Shown here piece by piece: positions 45,018 to 55,861 of a stretch of 64,000 bases of DNA (positions are counted from its first letter, which is position 1; every line of letters begins with the position of its first letter). Position numbers and translations under genes: made by a program. Under the pieces are notes generated by a model. The model saw only the letters and a list, made by a program, of their open reading frames with translations. It had not been told where the DNA came from and did not search any database. The stretch is from Armigeres subalbatus (Eukaryota; Arthropoda; Insecta; Diptera; Culicidae): NCBI RefSeq assembly GCF_024139115.2, contig NC_085140.1, positions 18,375,357 through 18,439,356 of the forward strand. Direction: 5' to 3'.

Positions 45018-45076
45018 TTTTTTTTTGTATCTTTATTAGGGAGACTTTCAGCCCGAGGCTGGCTCGTCTCCGGCCC
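45018..45076 (-). mobile_element. 59-bp retroposed fragment with poly-A and 10-bp TSD
   Basis: The antisense strand reads CTCCCTAATAAAGATAC followed by A9. AGAGCAGGTC is duplicated on both sides (45008-45017, 45077-45086). This is a severely 5'-truncated SINE or LINE tail inserted in the RTE linker. It carries a polyadenylation-type AATAAA. Confidence 0.88.
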
Positions 45077-45301
45077 AGAGCAGGTCCTTCCCCGTCCTTG
45101 TTCATGGTCGCTAATATTTATTCTGTTCACCGATCCACCGTCATCTGTCAGCAAATTCCTTTCTCGGTCGTTGCACATGACGGGAGATGGCGCTGTCTTT
45201 TTCCGCACACCATTGACAGTCTCATGGAACCTCCGCATATCATTCTGCTCCATTTTGACGTAAACTACGTCTAAGGGGAAGACTCGGATACAGGGTGACA
45301 A

Positions 45302-46179
45302 ATAAAAAATTCCAAATTCGGAACCGTCACGAAATTAGGGGAGATTTCAAACGCCAATAGCTCATTTATTTTTCAATGGATTTTCGAGATTTTATTATCA
45401 ATCGAATCGGAAACTCTCCAGCTTTTTTTTTTCTCTCCAGCAATTTATTGGAACTATTCATTATCAACGGGAAAACATTGAAAACACCAACCCAGTAATA
45501 TTTTACAGTTTCGTTACGACGGCCGTCATAAGGTTAAACTCCCAAGTTAAATGTAAAAAATATGAATAAAATGCTCATTAAGATCTAAAAATGTATGAGT
45601 ACGTTGGCAACATAGGAATTTAGCAAGTGAATAAATCGTCTTTGTTGCGAAACAATTTGCTGCTTGCAAGAAAAATTATTAAGAATATACTAAATCGTGG
45701 GAAATTCAATTGAGCACGTAAAAGAATAACATATCAATAATGAGCATTTTTGTTCTCTTCATAAATTTGCTTTGAAAATCGGTGCCGGACACCATTCAAC
45801 CAGCCATTCAACAAAAAAAACTCTAACTATCCGGATTATGTTTCCTTTTATACCTTTACACAAAATATGACCATTGATGATTCATACAAACTGTATTTGA
45901 TCATTTGAACATGTTTTGGTGAAAAATTTCACGGTTCAGAAAAATGTATTCTAGTACCGGACACTTTTTCATCATGTTCAAATGTGACCAAGTTCATATT
46001 ACATGAGTAAAGACATAATTCAGAATTGTAATATTTTTCACGTGCTTTAAGTTGTAAATATTAAAAATTTTTAGTAGAGCTTATTGAACTCTTCAGCCTA
46101 ATTGTTTTCATCCCAATCCAAATTCGAACCTTTTTCAATATCCTCTTCAGTTTTTGTTTCTGCTAATTTGTGTGGCTTC
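45302..46179. other. Unassigned AT-rich DNA
   Basis: GTGACAAATAAAAAATTCC at the left edge suggests another dispersed element but I could not define its ends. No gene seen. Confidence 0.4.
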
Positions 46180-46839
46180 CTAAGCAAGAAAAACCCCCAG
46201 CTGCCCTAAGTAGGTTGAGTTGGTCCTATTCGGCGCATGAACGTTGGCGACTATTAAATGTTGAGTGGTATGACCAATCGTGTACCTGACGCTAGCTGTC
46301 AGGATACAAGCTCCTTGGCATTTAACATCACTAACAGTGATATTATACCACTTGGATACAAGAACGGCCAAATTGCGTTTCTGGTTCCTGCAAGTACTAC
46401 CAGTCAACCAAATATAATTTGTTGTTTCTGATCTAGCAGCATTGATATTAGCCTCCTGAAGGAAAGCGATTCCAATACCTTCGCGATAAAGATACTCATC
46501 GATTCCGTTTCGCTTTTCGCGTGAACGACAGCCTGATCCATTCATGTTGGCCATCTTCAGATAGCAGTCTGTACCTGATTGCACTACAACATCTGGAGCT
46601 ACACTAGCTCTGTCCAAAGAAGAAGTGGTAGAAGTGAACGATCCAGCGGGAGCTACAGGAGCTGAACATACTGACAAATGTTGTAAATCTTTGCCAACAC
46701 ACGACAAACTAGGATCATCGGGAAAGGAGATCGGAGATACCAGGTATCTGGCAACCCCAATCCTACCCACTACGTTTGACAATAGCCAACATCTTTGAGT
46801 TTCCCATTGTTCTATTGAAATTGGGTTTCCCACTGACAA
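46180..46839 (-). pseudogene. APE-like endonuclease fragment of an OTU-associated mobile element
   Basis: An antisense 219-residue frame. Residues ~115-210 resemble an APE-type endonuclease: LKMANMNGSG (N-terminal Asn block), GIAFLQEANI with the catalytic Glu, NLAVLVSKWYNI, and LIVANVHAPNRT (Tyr/His-Pro block). The frame ends before the DxN and SDH motifs, so the enzyme is incomplete. The first ~110 residues have no recognised domain. It lies ~0.9 kb downstream, on the same strand, of the OTU domain. Such endonucleases occur in LINEs and in Helentrons; the clade is unclear. Confidence 0.6.
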
Positions 46840-47089
46840 TTCTATTTTGTAAACAAACCACTATTCCGAAGTGATTTTTTCCAAATAGACGTAATTATTT
46901 TTCATCATTTTTCAAGAACTTGTGCGAAAGTATGAATGCGAGGTGTATTTCAACAAGAATATTGATGTCTTTAATAAATTTTCATATTTCAATCGGCACC
47001 AAGCGCTCTACTTCGCCAAAATATCATGATATTCAAAATACATTTTCAATGGCAGGTTTCAACGATTATGATTACGCCTTCGTATTAAA

Positions 47090-47353
47090 TTAATCGATGA
47101 TTTTGATGCTAGCATCAGAAACATGGCCGCTTCGCAGACCCCTGGGAGATACATTATCACGAAGAGTGGGAAAGGAGGTGTTCTCAAAATCCTGTGCTAT
47201 ATCTGGCGTATTCGTAGGAGCAGGAGCTTCCAAAGAATCCAATTTGGACATGGAAAACTCATCAGACCTAGGTTGACCTGAAGAACGATCTGCAATCATA
47301 GCCTTCTCTAAAACAGGAAGCGGGTCGGCAACACGCAGAACGCTGCCACTCAT
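47090..47353 (-). pseudogene. Linker frame between OTU and endonuclease parts
   Basis: An 87-residue antisense frame, polar and Pro/Ser-rich, with no recognised domain. It is in the same frame as 47587-47375, separated by one TAG (47375-47377), so the two were perhaps one ORF. Between 47090 and 46839 the sequence is AT-rich with stops in all frames. Confidence 0.4.
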
Positions 47354-47374
47354 GAGAGCTTCATGATCTCGTAT

Positions 47375-48311
47375 CTAAATAGAGACATGTAATGCAGCAC
47401 CAGCAGGAACGGGTAGCATGAGTTTCTCATTTGCGTCTCCTATGTACACCGTCATGCAGGCACCGAAAAGCAATGCAAGAGTGTGAAGATTTAGGTAAAT
47501 GGTGTCTTCAATACTGGGTCGATCCAAACTACATTGACCTATAACACGTAAAACCAAAACTTCTGAATATCTATGAACCAAGACCAATCACAAAACTTAC
47601 CTGTTTCTGCACCAGGGAAACGGCCATTATACCCGTGAAGCAGAATTGTTATTCCATTGTCGTCCTGTCTTATTCTCAACTGATGTAGGAAAGACTGGTA
47701 AACGGATACATCCCCGTAGAATGGTCTAATCATATCACTGGTCCTCGGGATTGTAGCGGGATGTTGATTGACCCGTTGGCGTCGCAAAAACTGGTGTGAG
47801 ACGCAAACAAAACACTGTCATAGTGCACACCAGAGAAACATATCGCAACTTTCTTTGCCATAGGAGACCCGCCAAAGTACTCCATGAAACGACCGGAACA
47901 CTCATCGCAGACGGTAATTATAATGTCATACAGCTCACAGGCAACAGACAAACATTCTTCACCGCCCCAAAATCGGTTGTCCGAAAGAAGTTCAAAATAT
48001 CTCCAGACACGATCATATATGTCCACATAACCATCTTTGATGAAGTCTTCAGCGAACGGCACTAGATATTCCCAGTACCGGGAAAAATTTCTTCGAAGAT
48101 GATCCACTATAGACTCTCGCATGCGTGACGTAACAAACAAAAAGTCTTTCTCTACAGGATGAATCCCAAATACCTGATGTACAAGGCTACCAAAAAGACA
48201 ACTGCCGTCTCCCGGGGTACACTGAACCCACAGGTTGTACTCGCCGACTTCACGGCAAACTAGTCGGAAACTATCTCTGAACGCCATTCTAAAATTTGGA
48301 ACGCAACGCAC
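47375..48311 (-). CDS. OTU-domain cysteine protease-like protein, spliced or frameshifted
   Basis: Antisense frame 48311-47730 (193 residues). The OTU core is clear: TPGDGSCLFGSLVHQVFG with the catalytic Asp35 and Cys38, WGGEECLSVACELYDIIITV, and SGVHYDSVLF with the catalytic His163. OTU domains cleave ubiquitin or viral and transposon polyproteins. The start may be M9 (MAFRDS). The next block is in another frame from about 47790 (a frameshift), then an intron-like gap at 47600-47539 with GTAAGT donor and TATAG acceptor (62 nt) joins the frame 47538-47375 (CSLDRPSIEDTIYLNLHTL). An unrelated host gene is possible, but the position among mobile elements and the downstream endonuclease favour a transposon protein. 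Confidence 0.75.
47539..47600 (-). other. Candidate 62-nt intron in the OTU gene
   Basis: Antisense donor CAG|GTAAGT at 47600 and acceptor TTATAG|G ending at 47539. Splicing in phase 1 joins GAET with GQCSLDR and removes stops. The length is typical of short dipteran introns (GIPC introns here are 50-70 nt). Confidence 0.65.
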
Positions 48312-48445
48312 TTGTGAAGGTCAAAGCAGCGCTCGTAGATTTTGGTAACTGACAACTGTTTTGATGTCGACACAAATTGACGCAAAACAAAAGGCTCGGT
48401 GTTCATGTAGCGTATTTTCGAATTTTGCTTTGAATGTTGTGTCAC

Positions 48446-49250
48446 TTTTTATTCTTCTTATGTTTTTCTCTGTTGTTAACAGATTTTCGTGGAGTCTGAT
48501 GAAAATATATGTGTGGGATGGTGATGGTAATATAACGCATAAAAGTGTTTTTTTATTTTTCGCCTTTGCGTGTTTTCGGTGATCGGTGCCACTAAAGTTT
48601 TTTTTTCGGTAATCGGTACAACTGAAGTTATCTCCATTTTTTTTTAAATTATTATTTTCGGTATGGTACGATAGTTTACATTGAATCGGTAATGTTTACA
48701 TATAATGCAGAACTTATTGCATTATTACCTTTGCAACCGATTGCAAGCGTGCGCCGCGCGTTCAAAAAGTTTTGTTTTGCTTGTTTTTATGGTCGCATTG
48801 CCAGCTACAGGCAAATCCTGACCCAACGAATACCTTCCTCATTATCCAACTCCGTAGTACTTATAAGGGTGTCGCTAAGTCGGGGGCCTCTCATTAAGTA
48901 AGTACTACATCAACATTTTCTCCCCCTCCCAAGTTATGGTGAAGATGGGCGTGGCCAGGAGTAGTAATCATCATGCTTTTGTGATTTTTGTCCTAGATTG
49001 AAATTAAGGACCACACCCACCTTGATTTCTGATAGCAGTCTGGATGGCGATTTCAAAAGAAAAACATGAGTATCACTAGTGTCCAATCTACGAAGTACAC
49101 CGTAACTATGCTATGCTATGCTATTTGTGTGGCTTAAGGTGAAGGTGGGTTGAGTACCAAAACAAAGCTTTGAAAGTACTGGTACAATAAAAACTGTCAT
49201 ATACTGTAGTAGTATTGGTGTCGTAGTCATAAAAAAACAAAGAATATTAG
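48446..49250. other. Unassigned DNA
   Basis: Contains two diverged repeats of TCGGTRATCGGTRCMACT near 48575-48640 and a TATGC pentamer run near 49108. No gene recognised. Confidence 0.4.
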
Positions 49251-50012
49251 TAGGGTGGTTCAAAAAAACGACCCAGCACCACCACGCTCACTCAATTCCG
49301 TCCCATGCTCCGGGTGTCCTCCAAAAACCGATTTGAACAAAAACTGGTTGAGCGCAAACCGGTTCAAGTTTACACTGGCTACAGTGACTCCCCTCCAAAC
49401 GCTGGCGAAAAGAGAACCCACATAGCTGAAAGCATCATTCCTGAGACTTCACTGAACGAAAATCGCACCGCGCAATAAAGATCCATTGATTACGTAACGC
49501 AAAAATAGTATTTTATACCCCACTCACCCCCACGTCACACTTTTTGTATGAAGCATTTGCCCCTTGCGCGATTGTGTAGACTAGACTAGACTAGAAGTAT
49601 CTGCCCCTGGTGCGATAGACATCACAGACAAATTCTGGGTATTTTGTTGAATTGCACGTTTCACTGATGCCTTCTGAGAAGCCTAATGATCATGCTAAAG
49701 ATTCGCAACCTCGCTTAAAATTGACTCCCAACTATTGGAACGGCCATTCTATATGGATTGTCTATGGACTTGAAGCCCTTGAATATTTCATCCAGTCATA
49801 TGGTCTCCCCCCTCGCCATCGCCCAATGACGGTGTGCCAGAATCAGAATAATGTTAAAATTCAACCTCGCCATATCAACCTTCATACAAACTTGAAACGA
49901 CCTGTGCACGGTAAGCTTCTAATCAAACCAGCCCAAACCATCGGATAACACCCAAATTATAAATCATAATCGACTGAGCGTGGCGGAGCAAAATTATTTT
50001 TTGAACCACCCT
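49251..50012. mobile_element. 762-bp TIR element (AGGGTGGTTCAAAAAA ends)
   Basis: Left end TAGGGTGGTTCAAAAAAACG with ACCACGCTCACTC, right end complementary (GACTGAGCGTGGC ... TTTTTTGAACCACCCTG). ~40 bp of imperfect TIR. The flanks AATATTAG and TTTATTAG differ in two of eight bases, a candidate decayed 8-bp target duplication. No transposase frame inside. Confidence 0.8.
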
Positions 50013-51326
50013 GTTTATTAGTTTGCTGCTGCCGGTGCCGTTGTTTACATTCGCTCCGCGATCAGTTTTTAATCGTTTTTTTCGGGCAAAAATAGCAGTA
50101 GCATAATATAATTTCGGTTTGAACAAGTGACTGATTTCGAAAATTAATGTTTAATTTGCATTCCATCAACATTTCGGGGTGTTCATGCGCGGAGAAGTAA
50201 GTAAAATCTTGATATTTTCAGTGCCCTTTGAGAAGAAGTGAAGTGCAGTGATAAACCCACCAAATCGCGAACGGCTAATAAATTGGCACGAAACTGCTGA
50301 TTTATGATATTATTCGAGCCGAAATATATGGGATTCTTTGGATAAACATGTTCATTATCACGGGAAGTGAATAAATATAAACAGGTAAACAGGTTAGTAA
50401 TTTGAATACAAAACTTTTGTTCGATGCTGTTCGAAGCTTTCGAGTGCTGGTGGGAGAGGGGTGCGGGAGGTGTGCGGTTGTCCCGTGGAAGGTCCGGTGC
50501 CATCTTGACTGCCATCGTGGTACTCTTCCAACTATGTCCTTAAGCAAGAAAAACCAATAAGGTACCAGTCAAAACGATTAGTGCAAGAGATGGCCTTTTT
50601 TCAATGGTAGTAAAATCGAAATTTCACCACTATGAGACTACTAATCAGCGCAAACTAAGTGCAGGAGTTAATGTTTTCACCTCATACTTCGTTCCTTATC
50701 TCTACTTTCTTCTAAAACACCACCATTTGCCATAAATTTGCAAAATACTTGATTTTCCCATACATTTTATCGATTTCCAACTGCCATTCTTCCATGAGCT
50801 CATGGTGAAAATTGTGAAAATCTCAGAACATAGAGTAGCAGGCTTAACAACACAGATAGAAACGCCGGTATCGCCACTCAGTGACGAATACCGTAAACAT
50901 GGTGCACGGAAGGTTGTTGTCTACACTTTTTACGGCTGCTGCACCCTGGAAGTAAATGTCATCGAAGTAAACAGTCGGTCCCTTATTGAATTGCAGTAAG
51001 TAAGTGTAACAAAACAGGTGTAAAGAATGGCTATGAAAAATCTCAATGTCCGGACGTGGGGGACAACTATCGAATATGTACATACATTGTGACATTACTT
51101 CTAACAAATCATGATCATTATTCAAAATATGGTTAATATGGACCATCTCCACATAATCAGAATGCATTAGATTGATTTTAATATTGTTGATTCAAACCTT
51201 CTAAAATAACGCGAAATAGTTTTAAGCATTTTTGTTCAATTTCAAATTTTGTACAAAGTTTAGCACATGAAGATCTGATAATCGTTTTCAATAGCTACCT
51301 TTTGTACTTAATAAGATGAAGGAGGT
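50013..51326. other. Unassigned DNA
   Basis: No domain recognised in any frame; 50802-50999 gives a 65-residue frame without motif. Confidence 0.35.
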
Positions 51327-51768
51327 GGGGGTTCCGTAGCGTAGTTGGCTACATGTTCGCCTTACAAGCGAATGGCCATGGGTTCGATTACCAGCCCCTC
51401 CACCAAAACCCTGGTCATTCGCCGGATGCGCAGTCTAAGCGGTGGCGTATTAGGGTGCGCGCCTTACCGTCACGGCTGCCTGATGACGACTGACAACTTG
51501 TTCTTCTCGGAGGCATTCCTTCAACGTTACCCGGATAAATGGCAACCGAACAATGCAACGATCATATTGGATTTACGACATGGACAAAACGGATACAATA
51601 AACTCAAGACGAGATGGACCAGCAACGACAACAACAATGAACAATGGAAAAATCTAAAAATAGATTCTGTGTGGATTCTGGCTGCAGAATACCACAGTAG
51701 ATCTCGGCACCAGTAGCGGTTAAGTAACACAGAGTGCCTATCAAATAAAGAAAGGATTAAAAAAAAAC
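51327..51768 (+). mobile_element. tRNA-Val-derived SINE
   Basis: The head is tRNA-like: A-box TAGCGTAGTTGG, an anticodon arm TTCGC-CTTACAA-GCGAA with a perfect 5-bp stem and anticodon TAC (Val), and a B-box GGGTTCGATTACC. The body follows to TCAAATAAAGAAAGGATTAA and a poly-A at 51759-51768. 442 bp. The B-box has two changes from the consensus. Confidence 0.82.
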
Positions 51769-51794
51769 CGGAATAATCCACCTAGCGGTGATGA

Positions 51795-52318
51795 TGCCTT
51801 TCTCGTGTACTATAAACCAAGAAAATTCATAATACTAACAAGAAAAGCACAAAAGAGAGGTCAAAATTGCACTTTAGGGGGATAGATTCAGTTATTTATA
51901 TTAATTCACGTTTATTTGCATTTATTTGAATGCATTGCAGCAGTTTTTGAAAAACAATTCGATTTTGAAATTTTTTGGGACCCTTGGGAAAATGGGGGAA
52001 AAAATCAATGATTTTTTAATAACTCTGGAACGCAATGGCCGATTGGGCCAATTTTCAATAGCGAAAAATAAGGAAGGATTCTGCGTCGGATGCAACCTGT
52101 TGCAAGCAAATCGGATAAAGCTAAGTACAAAAAAGTGTGTCTTACATTTTTTTGTACACACACACATACATACATACATACACACATACAGACATCATCT
52201 CAATTCGTCGAGCTGAGTCGATTGGTATATAACACTATGGGTCTCCGAGCCTTCTATCAAAAGTTCAGTTTTGGAGTGATCCTATAGCCTTTACGTATAC
52301 TTTGTATACGCGAAAGGC
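51795..52318. repeat. Dispersed repeat with GCCTTT/AAAGGC ends and CATA microsatellite
   Basis: Starts GCCTTTCTCGTGTAC and ends with its near complement GTATACGCGAAAGGC; the right end is also a hairpin (GCCTTTACGTATAC-TTT-GTATACGCGAAAGGC, 52287-52318). Contains a (CATA)n run at 52150-52190. No coding content. Confidence 0.6.
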
Positions 52319-52916
52319 AAAAAAATGATGAAGGAGGGACCTCTGTAAGTCTCGTTTTAGGAAGTGTCCGGTATTGGGAGGTGTGTGGCGCTGGGGGATC
52401 TCCTCCTAAATAGTTAATGGGCCGCCTCACGAAACGATCTTTCACATATAATTTTTTATAGTAATTTCCATACAAAGTTCAAACTGCTCGTACTCAGTTA
52501 AATTACAATCAATTCAGTTCAAAATTTAGGAGGTTCATCAAACCAGCAAATGTTATCGTTCAAGCACAGGAGAGAAAAAAGGTCAAAATTTCAATCACTC
52601 TAAGCTCTAAGCAAATTAATTATCTTATGATCTGTTTATGTAGTTTACGTCGGGCGGTCGTATCTTGTATTTTTTGCTAAGAGAGTAGGGCAACTCTCTC
52701 TTGTCTGTAAGCCGAGTGTTATATGAATGCAAAAATGGTACACGCAAAACAAAGCGTTCATGAATTCGTGAACTAACAAGTTCACGGTGTATTTTTTCGT
52801 GAACAACAGCCACGGATTCGGGAACACAGTCACGTTTTCTGGAACGTTCTGGAAAACGTGACTGGTGTTTCACGAGTTCGGGAACGCTTTTCTTTGCGTG
52901 TAACTTGACTAAAATC

Positions 52917-53012
52917 ACGCAGTTAATAACTGTGGAAGTGTTTATTAAACACTAAGCTACGAAGCAACAATATCCCAATGGCGATGTAATGCAAGTAATA
53001 AGAAGAAGATGA
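52917..53012 (+). mobile_element. Feilai-like SINE 3' fragment
   Basis: CACGCAGTTAATAACTGTGG, then AACACTAAGCT and GATGTAATGC ... AATAAGAAGAAGATG match the 3' half of the SINE at 56685-56974. The head is missing. Confidence 0.78.
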
Positions 53013-54049
53013 TTGTACTCATTAAATCGTCAATCACACATCTGACTCAATAATAGATCATTTAAACTTTTTTCCTTTCTTATACACATTGAAATCAGAG
53101 CTCCAACTAAGGCAGGTAAACTCTTGCGACAATTTAATAACATATGACTACGAAAAGGTTTGCTCAGAAAGTGCAATTCTTTTAGTAAATAACAGGGCCT
53201 GTGTATAAAGGTACAATCAAATACAATTGACTATTTGGCCACATGGAGATATAATTGATTGACATTAGTTGGCGCAGTTCTCTTGCAATCGTATCGAAGC
53301 ACCATACTGAACTACTCCATTGTACAGGAACGGTTGACTACGTTATTGCACTTGTTCGAAGTATCAGGTTGGAAGGTATAGCTACCACTATAGAAGAACT
53401 GAAGTCAAATGTCTGCGCATGGAGCACGCACTACGCCCGATAAACTCCCGCAGCTCGAAGCAATAATGGTAATTGGCACCACCAATAGTGAAGGTGAAAA
53501 TGGCTTTAGCCTATAACCTTCGTCATCCTATGCCCACGCCGATGCCGATTGTAATGTCGGTACTGCTCCAAGCTGAGGTGCTGCTTGCAAAGAGTTTCAT
53601 TATTACTAATATTTGACACGTCAAGGCCGTTGACCTGCATTGTTGGGAAGGCTCAACGGAGATCTCGTCACGTTGATTTCGTACTTCGCTCATACTTGAA
53701 ATTGAAAATAAGCACCTAAGAGGTGCATAAAAATGTAATTAATCATGTTTGAGGTTACCCATTGGCACATATGTATATCTGTAGTCTTACTACGGAAAAC
53801 GTGGTTCATACAAAAGATTGTGAGTAGTTTTCAGGAATGATGTACAGCACATTTTCTGAACATTGTAAGTTTAGACTAGTAAAGTAAATTGAACAAATCG
53901 CGAATCGAACGTCTGAAGACCTTCATTTAACTCACTTGAACGAAAAGAAAGTTAAGAAAGTTCAACTTTTGGCATGACAATTTAATACAACTGAGTTGTT
54001 CAACTCACTTGTCCTGTCTAAACGTGGCATAAGTCCAGATTTCCAGTAG
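53013..54049. other. Unassigned DNA
   Basis: No gene or defined repeat recognised. Confidence 0.35.
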
Positions 54050-54245
54050 CCTTGCATGCACAGGCGTACGATTGCTAATCCGGGGATGGCGAGATTCTCG
54101 GTCCGGTCTAGGATGTTTTCGGGTGGGAAGCATTCTCCACTTTCCGGGCATAGTGCATCTATTGTACTTGCCACACAAGATACATTCTCATGTAATGGTG
54201 GGCATGAGCTTTCAATCAACATCTGAGGAAATGCTTATTGAATAC
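54050..54245 (+). mobile_element. tRNA-related SINE-like repeat, copy 2
   Basis: Same order as 14160-14400: GGCGAGATTCTCGGTCC, TTTTCGGGTGGGAAGC, GGGCATAGTGCATC, CTTTCAATCAACATCTGAGG. The B-box has lost bases. Confidence 0.68.
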
Positions 54246-54370
54246 TTAAATATAAATTTTCAACTAAAATTACCAACACCCTATAGGTATTCATGTTCTT
54301 TTTATTTATTTTTTAAAGAATACGTTGAGAACATCTTGTTTTATTTAACTACTTAAAATTAAAACACCCG

Positions 54371-54493
54371 ATTCAAGGCGAGTCAAGTACGATACACTGA
54401 AAACCTTTCTGTTGAGATTGAAATACGTATCTGTAGAGTTGCAATCAATTGTAGGAATTAAATGTGATATGATAGTACTAGCTTGTCTTATCT
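54371..54493 (-). mobile_element. Hairpin MITE family, one arm (copy 5)
   Basis: Right arm only: AAGTACGATACACTGAAAAC, GAAATACGTATCTGTAGAG, CTAGCTTGTCTTAT. It is cut off on the right by the Helitron-like element. Confidence 0.7.
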
Positions 54494-54732
54494 TCTATAT
54501 ATAAAAATGAAATGGTCTGTGTTCGTATCCGCATAACTCGAAAACGGCTGGATGGATTTTCTTCATCCCTTCAGCAAATATGTTCGTTATCGTTTCCGAC
54601 GGGTTTATATGATATTTCCTCATGCAAAAGTCACGAGTAAGGTTGAGTAAATCGTTAAAAACTAAAATTAATAATTGAATAATTAAAATTAATCCGCCTA
54701 CTATGCAGGACAACGTCTGTCGGGTCGACTAG
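54494..54732 (+). mobile_element. Nonautonomous Helitron-like element
   Basis: Begins TCTATATATAAAAATG and contains CGCATAACTCGAAAACGGCT; ends GACAACGTCTGTCGGGTCGA followed by CTAG and T. A TC start, a GC-rich hairpin near the end and a CTAG terminus are Helitron features, and these particular ends are widespread in insect Helitrons. No TIR or target duplication, as expected. It truncates the hairpin element to its left. Confidence 0.8.
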
Positions 54733-55861
54733 TGATAAATAAAGACTAAAAAAAATGATTACACAGTGTTTTGTACCTACTTGACTTGCCTTGGTTGACT
54801 GAGATAAATATCTTAATAGAAACTAATTTTCTATCTCACAAAATTGACTTTTACGTCAATTATGTCGAACGGTGTTATACCAACCGTACCGAACTCCATA
54901 ATATAATTATTACTAAAACACTGCTCCATAATCAAGCCATATCGTTACGTTGAGTTGGCGGTCACTGGCACTTCTAGCAGGTAACGAGGTATTGCAGCCT
55001 ACCGGTCGATGTAGCACGTACCAACTGTGCAACTTCCACTTCCACCCAAAGCAGAGACCACCCCGAATCAATAAGCAACCGTCAGGTTGTCAACGTAGAT
55101 ATTATTATAATGTCCGTCCACATATTATGCAACATTTCCTCGACCTTTGGTAGAGGTCTCCTCGGACACTGTCTGTCAGTTAATTCATTCGACGGAATTG
55201 TTTTGCTGTTTCGGTCAGTGCGTTATCAGAGTCAATGACTATCCAAGTGCACTTTGATTGTTTGTACTCCTGCCGCATAGCAAATTATTGTTTACTATTT
55301 TGTTTTTATTTCAATTCAGCATGCAACTCTTAGCAGAGAAATCGTAAACCAAATGCAAATCGTTTTGTGTATTTATATTCCATTGGTTTTTTGTATATGA
55401 TAGATGTAGATATCGTTGTCCCCGTAGTTGGTTACCGATCGACGAACATACCGCCGACAATCGCACAAATCAAATAATGATGGTAGTTTCGATTATTTGG
55501 TCGCAAAATGAAGGCTAGCTACCCTTTTGTCAAGTCCAATGGCAAAAGTGAAGGTTTTATGAACGTTTCTTGTTTAGGATTAGTATATTTATGATTAGTG
55601 AGTCATAATAACCTTCCGGGACTCGCATTGTTGTAAAAAGTACAACACATTGAGTAAAACTAAAATATATCTTTTTAGTCAGTTGACCAATTTGCACAAA
55701 ACCACCATGTATTTCTTAAAAAAATAGTTCTCCATCAATTGAGAAGATAATAAAAGTGATTCTATAGAAAGTTCGGGTAAATATAGCTAAATAAAAGGCT
55801 CAGGTGCATTTGGGAAAAGAGACCAGTAATGATTTATTTATTTATTTCGTTAACAATTCAT
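54733..55861. other. Unassigned DNA
   Basis: AAATAAAGACTAAAAAAAAT at 54737 resembles a poly-A tail. No gene seen. Confidence 0.35.

Larger units (their letters stand above)
43573..45301 (-). mobile_element. RTE-type LINE, 5'-truncated copy
   Basis: Antisense linker (45301-44906), RT (44951-44421), thumb (44340-43885) and C-terminal part (43797-43606), then a 3' end with TACTTGATACTTGATG at about 43576. The linker is interrupted by a 59-bp retroposed fragment at 45018-45076. RTE assignment rests on the linker (FHETVNGVRKKTAPSPVMC) and RT blocks. Confidence 0.87.

Noticed and set aside
46180..48311. A new antiviral or defence system built on OTU plus nuclease
   Set aside because: The endonuclease is of the retroelement APE type and truncated, the frames are broken, and the surroundings are all mobile elements; a transposon remnant explains it better.
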